Below the pieces are notes generated by a model. That model saw nothing but the letters and a program-made list of their open reading frames with translations. It was not told where the DNA came from and searched no databases. A DNA stretch of 64,000 nucleotides from Bacteroidales bacterium (GTDB lineage Bacteria > Bacteroidota > Bacteroidia > Bacteroidales > UBA932), in contig JAAZIA010000020.1 in the NCBI GenBank assembly GCA_012510445.1, positions 1-64,000 of the forward strand, written 5' to 3'. Shown here one piece after another: positions 56,069 to 63,460 of the stretch; the first letter of the stretch is position 1; every line of letters begins with the position of its first letter. The position numbers were made by a program, and so were the translations under genes.

Positions 56069-56179
56069 ATTGACTTTCAAAACAAACCCTTACTTGCTTA
56101 GAATAAGCCTATTAGAAAAAAATCGATAAGGTGAATATTCCACAATATACGTGGCATAAGGATTGCTTACAAGTAAAAT

Positions 56180-57040
56180 ATGAGCAAAAGAATATGCACA
56201 CGAATAGATCGTGGGAAGGATGCTGTTGATGGAGCCGGGGTAAAGCTCCGTCGTGTACTTGGTCTTAGGACAGTACGTGAGTACGACCCTTTTTTAATGC
56301 TAGACGGCTTTGATTCAACAGATCCTAACGATTATATCAAAGGATTTCCCTGGCATCCACATCGGGGAATAGAGACGGTAACTTATTTAGTTCAAGGAAT
56401 TATAGATCATAAAGACAGCTTGGGAAATGAGGGTTCCATAGGCGCGTTGCAATGCCAATGGATGACGGCCGGATCCGGTATCATTCATCAGGAAATGCCC
56501 AAAGCCTCTGACCGTATGTTAGGTTGTCAGCTTTGGATCAATCTGCCTGCAAAAGATAAAATGACATCTCCTGCGTATAAAGATATACGACAGGAAGACG
56601 TACCTGTCATTACATCAGACACAGCTGTAGTGAGGGTACTGGCCGGAACGTATAACGGTAGGGCAGGAGCTTTTGATGCCGGCTCTCGCCGGGTAAATTA
56701 CCTGGATATTGAACTGCAACCGAATACAGAATGGAGGTATGATCAGACACCAAACGACCATACTTTATTCCTGTACTTACTGGAAGGAACCCTCCTTACA
56801 CACGGGCTGGAGCAGCCGGAAACAAAAGGGTGTGCTCTGTTAATGACATCGCCGGACCAAAAACAGAATGCACAGGTGGTGGTACAGTCCGGGCCGGAAG
56901 GCGCCCGCTTCTTGCTTATTTCAGGAAAGCCATTACACGAACCCATCTCTTGGGGAGGTCCTATTGTCATGAATACAAAAGAAGAGTTGGACTTGGCTTT
57001 TCAGCAACTGGACAACGGAACGTTCATCAATGGTGGTTAG
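56180..57040 (+). CDS. Pirin family protein
   Basis: The 286-residue protein has the two-cupin pirin fold. The N-terminal metal site is visible as FPWHPHRGIETVTYLVQG near 55-72 followed by GIIHQEM near 95-101, which together supply the usual three His and one Glu. Pirins are implicated in quercetin dioxygenase activity or redox-linked regulation; the function here is not known. It is divergent from the cluster and its stop overlaps the minus-strand lipoprotein gene by four bases. A small inverted repeat lies in the leader at 56140-56154. Confidence 0.88.
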   Translation: MSKRICTRIDRGKDAVDGAGVKLRRVLGLRTVREYDPFLMLDGFDSTDPNDYIKGFPWHPHRGIETVTYLVQGIIDHKDSLGNEGSIGALQCQWMTAGSGIIHQEMPKASDRMLGCQLWINLPAKDKMTSPAYKDIRQEDVPVITSDTAVVRVLAGTYNGRAGAFDAGSRRVNYLDIELQPNTEWRYDQTPNDHTLFLYLLEGTLLTHGLEQPETKGCALLMTSPDQKQNAQVVVQSGPEGARFLLISGKPLHEPISWGGPIVMNTKEELDLAFQQLDNGTFINGG

Positions 57041-57768
57041 TAGTAGTCTATAGTATAGACCTTTACCCCTTGGTTAATTGTGTTTACCTTAATTTTTAGT
57101 CCTTTAACACCTTCTGCTCTACAATCACCTTCTAGTATAAAAGAAACCCGGGTTGTGTAATCTACGAACGGAGGATCCTGTCTTCCATTATGATGTAGCT
57201 CCAGCGGATAGTATCCATCTTCCAAAGAAGATTCTTCAGTTATGTCATATGACAAATCAAAGGTATGATTTGTGGGTTCCATGGCAGGCATGAACAATTG
57301 CATATTCAGGTAATGCTTTGTGCCAAATACTCCGCCTGTAACCCATATGTGTTGGGCATCTACCTTGTCTGTACCTAAAGTGTCTGTCTTGTCGGAATAA
57401 ACAATGTCTTTTGTTACCACCAGCAGTATTTGTACAATATCAATGTAGTGTTTGACTTCGGCAGAGGAAGTGCCGGCTCCTTCGTCGGAACCTTTCTTTG
57501 CAGAAAAATACAGGATTAATCTCTGACCTTCAGTAGGTTTAAACTCCTGACTAATAGTCTTGTGGTTCATAGGACAGAGGACCAACGTATCGTCTGTTAT
57601 AAAATAATAAGGAAGGTCAGGAAGTCCCAACATGGGAGGATCTATGGTTAGAGTGGCCCATGTGACAAAAGTTTCATCTCCTTTATCCAGCCATCTGTTG
57701 CAGGAAGTAAAAGAAAGAACCAGCACCATGGCACCTATTAAAAGGGGGATTGTTATTTTTCGTTTCAT
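57037..57768 (-). CDS. Lipoprotein of unknown function
   Basis: The 243-residue protein starts with a lipoprotein signal peptide and the lipobox SFTS-Cys23. The mature part is beta-rich with no domain I can name; the pattern (short beta strands, acidic loops, NHTFDLSYDI) is that of Bacteroidetes surface lipoproteins with DUF4843/DUF-type folds. It is convergent with pirin and divergent from the sigma-factor gene. A -7 box is seen 88 bases upstream of its start. Confidence 0.65.
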   Translation of the reverse strand: MKRKITIPLLIGAMVLVLSFTSCNRWLDKGDETFVTWATLTIDPPMLGLPDLPYYFITDDTLVLCPMNHKTISQEFKPTEGQRLILYFSAKKGSDEGAGTSSAEVKHYIDIVQILLVVTKDIVYSDKTDTLGTDKVDAQHIWVTGGVFGTKHYLNMQLFMPAMEPTNHTFDLSYDITEESSLEDGYYPLELHHNGRQDPPFVDYTTRVSFILEGDCRAEGVKGLKIKVNTINQGVKVYTIDYY

Positions 57769-57856
57769 ATTTTTGTAATATTACCTATTTACTACTGTTT
57801 GCTATTATAGTAATTGCAGCAAACTCGTTTTTACTGCATCTATACATATAAATATT

Positions 57857-57864
57857 CAAAGTTA
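57857..57864 (-). promoter_or_regulatory. Promoter -7 box for the lipoprotein gene
   Basis: TAACTTTG on the minus strand matches TAnnTTTG and ends 88 bases before the ATG at 57768, in the divergent region shared with the sigma-factor gene. The leader would be rather long, so the match is less certain. Confidence 0.35.
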
Positions 57865-57913
57865 AGCAGTATTTTGTGATTCTTTGCATTTATATTATTG
57901 ATTAGTACCCTAA

Positions 57914-58444
57914 ATGGCAGATAAAGAGCTTTGGAAAGAGATCTACGAAAAGTATGCAAGGCGTATGTTTTTCATTTGCCGTAGGTATGCTTCAGATAAA
58001 GAAGAAGCGGAAGATATGATGCACGATGGTTTTTTACAGGTCTTTTCCTCGTTGCATACGTTTACAGACAGAGGGGAAGGATCGCTAAGGGCATGGATGG
58101 AACGGGTTATGATCAACACTTGCTTACAACGCCTTAGAAAAAGAGACTTGTTGCGTGAGAGTACTTCCTTGGAGTATACGGCAGAACCTTCTGTAGATTC
58201 CGGCATACAGGAAGAGCTGGAACGAGCAACAGAAAGAATACCGGTACCTGTACTGCAAAAATTCATTTCAGAATTGCCGGTAGGATACCGCACTGTTTTT
58301 AATTTATATGTATTTGAAGGTTTGTCACACAAGGAAATTGGACAACAGCTGGGAATTAAAGAAAGAAGCTCCTCTTCGCAGTACCATAGGGCAAAAAGCA
58401 GCTTGGCCCGGCAAATAAAAGAGTATGAAAGAAAACAAAGATAA
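57914..58444 (+). CDS. ECF-type RNA polymerase sigma factor
   Basis: The 176-residue protein has sigma-70 region 2 (ASDKEEAEDMMHDGFLQVF near 27-45, with the DxxQ-type segment) and region 4 (GYRTVFNLYVFEGLSHKEIG near 125-144) with its helix-turn-helix, and no region 1 or 3, so it is an extracytoplasmic-function factor. Its last 20 bases overlap the next gene, which encodes a membrane-anchored protein with a short cytoplasmic N-terminus; that protein is the likely anti-sigma partner. Confidence 0.9.
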   Translation: MADKELWKEIYEKYARRMFFICRRYASDKEEAEDMMHDGFLQVFSSLHTFTDRGEGSLRAWMERVMINTCLQRLRKRDLLRESTSLEYTAEPSVDSGIQEELERATERIPVPVLQKFISELPVGYRTVFNLYVFEGLSHKEIGQQLGIKERSSSSQYHRAKSSLARQIKEYERKQR

Positions 58445-59699
58445 GTGGATACAGAAAATCCGCCAACGGATAGAGGAAGCACCTCCTCTTTACGACCCTG
58501 TATCAACGTGGGAACGTATGGAGCAAAAAATACGCGACCATGAAAGAGTAATGTTGCGCAGAAGGAGAGCTTTTTTATGGACAGGCGGTTGGGTCATAGC
58601 AGCAGCAGTGACGTTACTTTTCTTTATACTTAGGACAGAACAGGAGGTTACCCCTAAAATCATTACCATTGTTCCGTCAGACAGCCACGTCAAAGTCGAA
58701 GACCACATTATAAATAAAGCCGAGGATCACAGCACAGCCACAACAACCGATGTAGCCCTTACGGCACACATACAGCCAAAGGGACAACCAAAACAGCAAC
58801 AGCAACAACTGCCACTACCAGAACAACATATACCAGAACAACATATACCAGAACAACATATACAAGAAGAAGAGCGACAAACACAACAACAACAAACACA
58901 AGAACAACAAGCACGTCAAGATACTACAAAGTCAAGCGTCCGCAAGAAAACGCCAAGTGACCTTCTATTTCCCGAAGATCAAAAAGACACACGGCGCACC
59001 ACCGATAACAACAACAAGGTTACGCTGTCTGCATCCGGTCTTTTATCATGGCAAGGAAGCGAATTGGCAAAGGCAATGAACTTGAGTCAAGCATTTTTTA
59101 AGGAAAATCCGGCTTTTAGTTATGTCACAACACAAAAAGTCCACAGTGAGGGGTTTAAAGACGAATTGGGATTTGCCGCTTCTGCGTTCACTCACTATGA
59201 ATATAAACACAAACTCCCCGTTTCTTTTGGTATATATGCAGCATTTCCTATACAAAATAACGTATACTTGGAAAGTGGGCTATTTGCCACGAGACTGGTC
59301 ACCTCTGTATACTCTGTGGGTCAACAGACATCCTCCGTTTTTCTGACAGACCAAGAATTGTGGTTTCTTGGCGTTCCGGCAAGAATCCGGTGGAATTTTA
59401 TAAACAGCAGATACATAGCAGCTTATGTGTCTACAGGAGGAGCTGCAGAAAAGTGTATATCCTTTGTATACACCTCTGTTTTTGATAGAGAAGGTATGTC
59501 TTTTTCTTCCCGCGACATTCCTATACAATGGTCTGTAAATGCGGCTTTAGGGCTTCAGTACAGCATAACAAGAACGGTTGGAATTTTTCTTGAACCGGGT
59601 GTCTCTTTCTTTTTTGACAATCATTCCCCCGTAAAGACTTACTGGCAAGATAAGCCTCTGAATTTTCGTCTAAATGCAGGAGTTCGTTTTGGTTTTTAA
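58425..59699 (+). CDS. Membrane-anchored putative anti-sigma protein with Gln-rich repeats and a barrel-like C-terminus
   Basis: The 424-residue protein starts with about 45 charged cytoplasmic residues, including WERMEQKIRDHE as seen in Bacteroidetes anti-sigma-like proteins, then one transmembrane helix near 50-69. A Gln/Pro-rich region (about 110-175) holds three exact PEQHI repeats at about 132-146. From about 205 onward the sequence resembles an outer-membrane beta-barrel of the porin/OmpA-like type, with alternating strands and a terminal NAGVRFGF. The single gene thus joins an inner-membrane anchor to a barrel-like domain. The anti-sigma role is inferred from the 20-base overlap with the sigma gene. 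Confidence 0.68.
   Translation: MKENKDKWIQKIRQRIEEAPPLYDPVSTWERMEQKIRDHERVMLRRRRAFLWTGGWVIAAAVTLLFFILRTEQEVTPKIITIVPSDSHVKVEDHIINKAEDHSTATTTDVALTAHIQPKGQPKQQQQQLPLPEQHIPEQHIPEQHIQEEERQTQQQQTQEQQARQDTTKSSVRKKTPSDLLFPEDQKDTRRTTDNNNKVTLSASGLLSWQGSELAKAMNLSQAFFKENPAFSYVTTQKVHSEGFKDELGFAASAFTHYEYKHKLPVSFGIYAAFPIQNNVYLESGLFATRLVTSVYSVGQQTSSVFLTDQELWFLGVPARIRWNFINSRYIAAYVSTGGAAEKCISFVYTSVFDREGMSFSSRDIPIQWSVNAALGLQYSITRTVGIFLEPGVSFFFDNHSPVKTYWQDKPLNFRLNAGVRFGF
58818..58862 (+). repeat. Three 15-base tandem repeats encoding PEQHI
   Basis: Three copies of CCAGAACAACATATA lie head to tail within the anti-sigma-like gene. Each encodes Pro-Glu-Gln-His-Ile, and the first two copies are identical at the base level to the third. 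The run is followed by CAACAA-rich sequence. Such in-frame repeats could vary in number. Confidence 0.85.
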
Positions 59700-59717
59700 G
59701 AAAATGTCATACCTTTG
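59688..59717 (+). promoter_or_regulatory. Promoter of the cold-shock gene
   Basis: TTTG at 59688-59691 and TACCTTTG at 59710-59717 are separated by 18 bases, a near-ideal Bacteroidetes promoter. The start of transcription would lie near 59723, leaving a U-rich leader of about 27 bases before the ATG at 59750. Confidence 0.7.
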
Positions 59718-59749
59718 TAGTTGATCATTTTATTTTATTTTTATTTTCA

Positions 59750-59941
59750 ATGAATAACGGAATCGTTAAATTTTTCGATGAGGTCAAAGGTTTTGGCTTC
59801 ATTAAGGACACACAAACGTCCAAAGAGTATTTTGTACATTCATCGGGTCTGATAGACCGTATCAGTGATAACGATGAGGTAACTTTCGACTTGCAAGAAG
59901 GACGAAGAGGGTTAAACGCTGTAAATGTCAGACGTACCTAA
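59750..59941 (+). CDS. CspA-type cold-shock protein
   Basis: The 63-residue protein is a single cold-shock (OB-fold) domain with the RNP1 motif KGFGFIKD at about 13-20 and RNP2 as YFVHSS at about 27-32. It is a small RNA chaperone. It is monocistronic: a good promoter lies upstream and a strong rho-independent terminator 30 bases after its stop. Confidence 0.93.
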   Translation: MNNGIVKFFDEVKGFGFIKDTQTSKEYFVHSSGLIDRISDNDEVTFDLQEGRRGLNAVNVRRT

Positions 59942-59970
59942 CCCTGCAACATACTTATTACTTTTAATTG

Positions 59971-59998
59971 ATCCCGCTGCTTAAGGCGGGATTTTTTT
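59971..59998 (+). terminator. Rho-independent terminator after the cold-shock gene
   Basis: ATCCCGC at 59971-59977 pairs with GCGGGAT at 59986-59992 (partly within the T-run), with a short loop and seven T residues following. It is the clearest intrinsic terminator in the window and should prevent read-through into the pyrophosphatase gene. Confidence 0.85.
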
Positions 59999-59999
59999 A

Positions 60000-60007
60000 T
60001 ACATTTG
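60000..60007 (+). promoter_or_regulatory. Promoter -7 box for ppa with a very short leader
   Basis: TACATTTG matches TAnnTTTG and ends only four bases before the ATG at 60012. Transcription from it would begin at or within a few bases of the start codon, giving a leaderless or near-leaderless message. Confidence 0.5.
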
Positions 60008-60011
60008 CACT

Positions 60012-60545
60012 ATGAAAAACCACAACCCTTGGCATAGTGTAGACCCGCAAGCTGACAATTGTGAAGTCAATGCCCTTATAGAAATCAGTAACGGAAGCCG
60101 TGCCAAATACGAATTGGATAAAGACACGGGCCTTCTTAAACTGGACCGTGTGTTGTTTTCTGCTGTTTACTATCCGGCCAATTACGGGTTTATTCCGCGT
60201 ACTTACGCCAAAGATGACGATCCGTTAGATGTGCTTGTTCTGTCACAGATAGCTATACAGCCTCTGTGTATTGTCCGCGTTAAGATTATTGGAATGATGG
60301 AGATGATTGATCAAGGAAAACCGGATGACAAGCTCATTGCCGTGGCCTGTTACGATAAAAGCGTTAGTCACATTGAAGAGATCAAAGAGTTACCACCCAT
60401 TTTCGACTCTGAACTTAAACAGTTTTTTCAGGAATACAAACGCCTGGAACAGAAAACAGTAAGGGTGGAGCATTTCACAGGAAGAGATCAGGCACGTGAA
60501 ACCTTGCAGGATGCACTTATGCGTTACAAAGAATTGTATCCCTAA
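60012..60545 (+). CDS. ppa: Inorganic pyrophosphatase (family I)
   Basis: The 177-residue soluble enzyme hydrolyses pyrophosphate and helps drive biosynthetic reactions. The family I signature is visible as DDDPLDVLV near 75-83, with upstream YPANYGFIPRTY near 57-68 holding substrate residues. The start fits the conserved N-terminus. Its last four bases overlap the 3' end of the convergent HAD gene. The promoter spacing suggests a leaderless message. Confidence 0.93.
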   Translation: MKNHNPWHSVDPQADNCEVNALIEISNGSRAKYELDKDTGLLKLDRVLFSAVYYPANYGFIPRTYAKDDDPLDVLVLSQIAIQPLCIVRVKIIGMMEMIDQGKPDDKLIAVACYDKSVSHIEEIKELPPIFDSELKQFFQEYKRLEQKTVRVEHFTGRDQARETLQDALMRYKELYP

Positions 60546-61165
60546 ATCTGTTGGACGAGTCCCGGAATTTCATCGGGACGTTCTGCCAGCCCTTCCGGTT
60601 CTAAAGTCAAAAGGATTTCCCTGTTGTTCATGCCCCAAGTCACTGCAATGATAGGAATCCCTGTCTTTTTGCAGGCTTCAATGTCTCTTGTCTCGTCACC
60701 CACATAAATCACCTCTTCTGCAGAAAGTCCTTTTTGTCGGAAAAGCCGTTTGAACACCTTGTCTTTTCCGAACATGCTTTTTCCCGAGTATATAAATTGA
60801 AAATAATCTTCCAACCCGTTGTTTTTCAGAAACAACTGCACGTTTTTTCTGGCGTTGGAAGTTACAATGCCCATAGCATAACCTTCTTTATACAAGTGGT
60901 GTAATGTTTCCTTCATTCCCTTAATGGGCTTTAGCTCGCTTATGGAATGGCGCATTTCTTTTCTTATGCGCAAAATTAGCGAGGTTAACTTTCGAGGCGA
61001 TACACCGTATTTCTTCAACAGCTCTTGCGGTCTACTGCTGGCTAAAACCTTGTGCCCTTTCTCGTCAATTTGTATACAATCGTATTCAGGAGCAATTTGG
61101 TTATATACTTCAAGGGCCAGCATTATGCTGTTGGCTATGGTACCGTCAAAATCAAAAAGGATCAT
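60542..61165 (-). CDS. HAD-superfamily phosphatase (phosphoglycolate phosphatase-like)
   Basis: The 207-residue protein begins with motif I FDFDGT at residues 3-8, has motif II VTSNA near 100, and motif III/IV VGDETRDIEACKKTG near 153-167, with a small helical cap. This fits the phosphoglycolate phosphatase/pyrophosphatase PpaX group. It could in principle be a MupP-like MurNAc-6-phosphatase, but it is 29 kb from the salvage genes, so I do not propose that. The substrate is unknown. Confidence 0.86.
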   Translation of the reverse strand: MILFDFDGTIANSIMLALEVYNQIAPEYDCIQIDEKGHKVLASSRPQELLKKYGVSPRKLTSLILRIRKEMRHSISELKPIKGMKETLHHLYKEGYAMGIVTSNARKNVQLFLKNNGLEDYFQFIYSGKSMFGKDKVFKRLFRQKGLSAEEVIYVGDETRDIEACKKTGIPIIAVTWGMNNREILLTLEPEGLAERPDEIPGLVQQI

Positions 61166-61207
61166 AAGGCTTTAGATATACATACAGCTTCATATATACA
61201 TACAGTA

Positions 61208-61900
61208 TTAGATTCCCCGGCTCAGAAATACAGCCAGTAGGCCCGGCAGGTTACCTGCCATATGCACCAATGCCGCATAAGCAAAATTATCGTGTTTCTC
61301 TTGGTAGTATCCGGCAATCAGTCCCAAGACGGTAGTAAAGAGCACAACACGAATAACAAATAAAACACTTACGCCGGAAGTCAGTAAAATCAAATGTAGC
61401 AGACCAAACACCAGAGCACCTATGATTACAGGCAAGCTCAGTCTGCGTTTGAAAACCACAACTCCCCGGGTCTGCAACGGAGCTAACAAATTCTGCAAGA
61501 ATCCCCGCACCAGCATCTCCTCGGCAAGGCTTGCGTAAATAAAAACAAATAGGAAAACTTGTAGGGGAGTGCTGCTTTCCAATACCGGATGGGCTTCCAT
61601 ACCTACTCCAGTCACTTTGATGGCAAAAGCCAGCAGGACGTTTATCCCAATAGTGGCCAACAGAGCAATAAGAACAGCCCTTCCAGAGCTGCGTATATCC
61701 GGCAGGGCCACCTTGAAAACAAAATGTTTCTTAAAGGCCAGAATTACTACAATAGATAATACCAGCATAATGGAATGAGTAACAAACGATTGTGGGAAAA
61801 AGCCCGTTCCGGAAGCATAAAGCCTTGTTGCTATAGTAGCAATGGCAAATATAACGGCTGTGGCAGCCAAGCCTAAAAAGAGTCTTTGTGTATTTTTCAT
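61208..61900 (-). CDS. CPBP-family intramembrane metalloprotease
   Basis: The 230-residue protein has about seven transmembrane helices and the abortive infection (CPBP/CAAX protease) motifs: LAEEMLVRGFL near 123-133 (the EExxxR motif) and FGLLHLI near 167-173 with a metal-binding histidine, followed by HMAGN near 218. These glutamyl proteases cleave prenylated or other membrane substrates; the natural target is unknown. It is divergent from the AlkD-like gene. Confidence 0.87.
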   Translation of the reverse strand: MKNTQRLFLGLAATAVIFAIATIATRLYASGTGFFPQSFVTHSIMLVLSIVVILAFKKHFVFKVALPDIRSSGRAVLIALLATIGINVLLAFAIKVTGVGMEAHPVLESSTPLQVFLFVFIYASLAEEMLVRGFLQNLLAPLQTRGVVVFKRRLSLPVIIGALVFGLLHLILLTSGVSVLFVIRVVLFTTVLGLIAGYYQEKHDNFAYAALVHMAGNLPGLLAVFLSRGI

Positions 61901-61905
61901 AGCTG

Positions 61906-61936
61906 TTTGTTTGGTTTCTGAAAGTTAGTACTTTTG
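61906..61936 (+). promoter_or_regulatory. Promoter of the AlkD-like gene
   Basis: TTTG at 61906-61909 and TACTTTTG at 61929-61936 are 19 bases apart, an exact fit to the Bacteroidetes consensus. The transcript would start near 61942, with a leader of about 45 bases before the ATG at 61989. Confidence 0.72.
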
Positions 61937-61988
61937 AGCATACAAACCATAGACACTCGTCAAAAACCATTTGTAAACTTATTGGAAA

Positions 61989-62699
61989 ATGAAAGCATGC
62001 CACGTACAACAAGCTTTGGTTGCTCAAGGCTCGGCTGAAAAACAGCAACACTTGCAGCGTTATTTTAAAACAGGACCGGGCCAATACGGTGAAGGTGATC
62101 GCTTTATAGGCGTGACCGTTCCTCAGATCCGGCAAATTGCGCAGTTATACCGTGAACTTCCTTTTTCCGAGCTAAAAAAGCTTATCACCTCTGCCATTCA
62201 TGAAGAACGAAGTACTGCCCTTATCATTCTGGAGTGTAAAAATAAAAAAGCAACCATAGGGGAGAGGCGCAAGATCCTTTCTTTTTACCTAGAGAATCTC
62301 CAATATGTAAACAATTGGGACTTGGTTGATTTGACTTGCCGAGACCTGCTGGGACGAGCCATTGCAGACGGGTTGCAGGACAGCAGCATGTTGGACCGCT
62401 TAGCTGCATCTGACAATATGTGGGAACGCAGAATCGCCATCGTCTCTACCTGGTATTTTATAAAGCACAGACAGCTTGAACACACATTGCGCATAGCCCA
62501 CACCCTTTTATCAGACCGGGAAGACCTCATGCATAAAGCTGTCGGTTGGATGTTGCGTGAAGCCTGGAAAAAAGACCCTGCTGTAATAGAACAATTTCTG
62601 CAAACCCACTACCGCCATCTTCCTCGAACCACCTTGCGCTACGCCATAGAACGCATGGAAGAACCCAAAAGACAACAATACCTGAAAGGCTCATTCTAG
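61989..62699 (+). CDS. AlkD-like DNA alkylation repair protein
   Basis: The 236-residue protein is made of HEAT-like helical repeats, as in AlkC/AlkD DNA glycosylases that remove 3-methyladenine and 7-methylguanine. The conserved segment NNWDLVDLTCRDLLG near 105-119 and MWERRIAIVSTWYFI near 140-154 contain the tryptophans and aspartate of the DNA-binding groove, and DLMHKAVGWMLREAWKK near 177-193 is the usual C-terminal repeat. It is transcribed alone from a consensus promoter. Confidence 0.9.
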   Translation: MKACHVQQALVAQGSAEKQQHLQRYFKTGPGQYGEGDRFIGVTVPQIRQIAQLYRELPFSELKKLITSAIHEERSTALIILECKNKKATIGERRKILSFYLENLQYVNNWDLVDLTCRDLLGRAIADGLQDSSMLDRLAASDNMWERRIAIVSTWYFIKHRQLEHTLRIAHTLLSDREDLMHKAVGWMLREAWKKDPAVIEQFLQTHYRHLPRTTLRYAIERMEEPKRQQYLKGSF

Positions 62700-62762
62700 C
62701 TTGCCGCTTGCAGCAACTTTGGCGCACTTTAGATTCAATCCAGCGTGCCATTACTAGCAACA

Positions 62763-62779
62763 TTAGTGCGTCGCACTAA
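62763..62779. repeat. Palindrome, copy 1 of a shared 13-base core
   Basis: TTAGTGCG-T-CGCACTAA is a perfect inverted repeat with eight-base arms. Its core AGTGCGTCGCACT occurs again, with T changed to A at the centre, at 62873-62885. Both lie between the AlkD-like gene and the ModE-like gene and could be operator sites or a repeat element. Confidence 0.75.
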
Positions 62780-62812
62780 GCACTTAATTCACTGTGTTGC
62801 AATAGGTTACTG

Positions 62813-62837
62813 AAAACGTCCCCCTAGGGCACGTTTT
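62813..62837. repeat. Inverted repeat with a CCCTAGGG-like centre
   Basis: AAAACGT at 62813-62819 pairs with ACGTTTT at 62831-62837, and the segment between them holds CCCTAGGG. As RNA this would fold weakly because of the small centre, so a protein-binding site or a termination signal for the AlkD-like gene are both possible. Confidence 0.55.
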
Positions 62838-62871
62838 TGACAATGTGCAGTGGCTCAGCTAGTTAACCTCC

Positions 62872-62886
62872 GAGTGCGACGCACTC
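62872..62886. repeat. Palindrome, copy 2 of the shared 13-base core
   Basis: GAGTGCG-A-CGCACTC is a perfect inverted repeat with seven-base arms. It shares the AGTGCG-N-CGCACT core with the palindrome at 62763-62779, centre to centre 108 bases away. It ends 76 bases before the ModE-like start. The rest of 62700-62962 shows no open reading frame of interest. Confidence 0.75.
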
Positions 62887-62962
62887 CAGTGGCAGTGGCA
62901 GCGACCTGCAAACCTGCAGAAAGATTTTTGTAACTTTACCAAACACCAAAAACAATCCTTTC

Positions 62963-63304
62963 ATGAAACAATTGGTTTTTAAGTATAAGTTCTGGCTGGA
63001 AGATCAGAATGGAACTAGCATATTTGGTGATGGAAAATATAGGTTGTTACAAGCCATTGAAGAAACAGGTTCATTCAAGTATGCTGTTGATAAATTGAAA
63101 CTCAGCTACAGAAAAACTTGGGATAACCTGCGGAAAATTGAAGAAAGACTGGGATATCCCATTATTGAGACACAACAGGGTGGTGCTTTGGGAGGTGCAA
63201 CACGTATTACTCCCAAAGGCAAAAAACTAATGGAAGCCTTTGAAACGTTGCATGCGCAATGCGATCCTGCATTTCAGGAAATACTTAAGAAGCTACCTGA
63301 TTGA
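62963..63304 (+). CDS. ModE-like winged-helix regulator (DNA-binding domain only)
   Basis: The 113-residue protein is the LysR-type/ModE N-terminal winged helix: LLQAIEETGSFKYAVDKLKLSYRKTWDNLRKIEERLG near 28-64 contains the helix-turn-helix (given here by its ends LLQAIEETGSF and KIEERLG). The molybdate-binding TOBE domain of full-length ModE is absent, as in many short homologues. It may control a molybdenum-enzyme or transport gene elsewhere, or itself through the palindromes upstream. A near match to the promoter box (TAACTTTA at 62931) precedes it. Confidence 0.82.
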   Translation: MKQLVFKYKFWLEDQNGTSIFGDGKYRLLQAIEETGSFKYAVDKLKLSYRKTWDNLRKIEERLGYPIIETQQGGALGGATRITPKGKKLMEAFETLHAQCDPAFQEILKKLPD

Positions 63305-63399
63305 AGAGCAATTCTGCTACCTGCCTGATTGGAGATCTGTTCTACTGATTTAGCTTGAAGAAGTAGTATGTAATGTTAGATTATTTCAATCGAATTGTG

Positions 63400-63407
63400 T
63401 AATTTTG
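63400..63407 (+). promoter_or_regulatory. Promoter -7 box for pruA
   Basis: TAATTTTG matches TAnnTTTG and ends 53 bases before the ATG at 63461. The 156-base gap between the ModE-like gene and pruA holds nothing else I can name. Confidence 0.5.
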
Positions 63408-63460
63408 CAAGTCGCTTTAGCCACTACAATTAATTAGTCACTATAAAAAAACCATACAAT

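Noticed and set aside
57943-58506. 187-residue minus-strand open frame
   Set aside because: It is antisense to the sigma factor and has no recognisable motif or start context.
58818-58862. CRISPR-like repeat
   Set aside because: The units are adjacent without spacers and are in frame within a coding region.
60542-61165. MupP-type MurNAc-6-phosphate phosphatase
   Set aside because: The HAD motifs are generic and the gene is about 29 kb from the salvage operon, beside ppa.
63293-63345. Imperfect direct repeat around the end of the ModE-like gene
   Set aside because: CTACCTG-TGATTG-AGA-like segments occur twice, but the match is short and imperfect, so chance or a small local duplication is enough to explain it.
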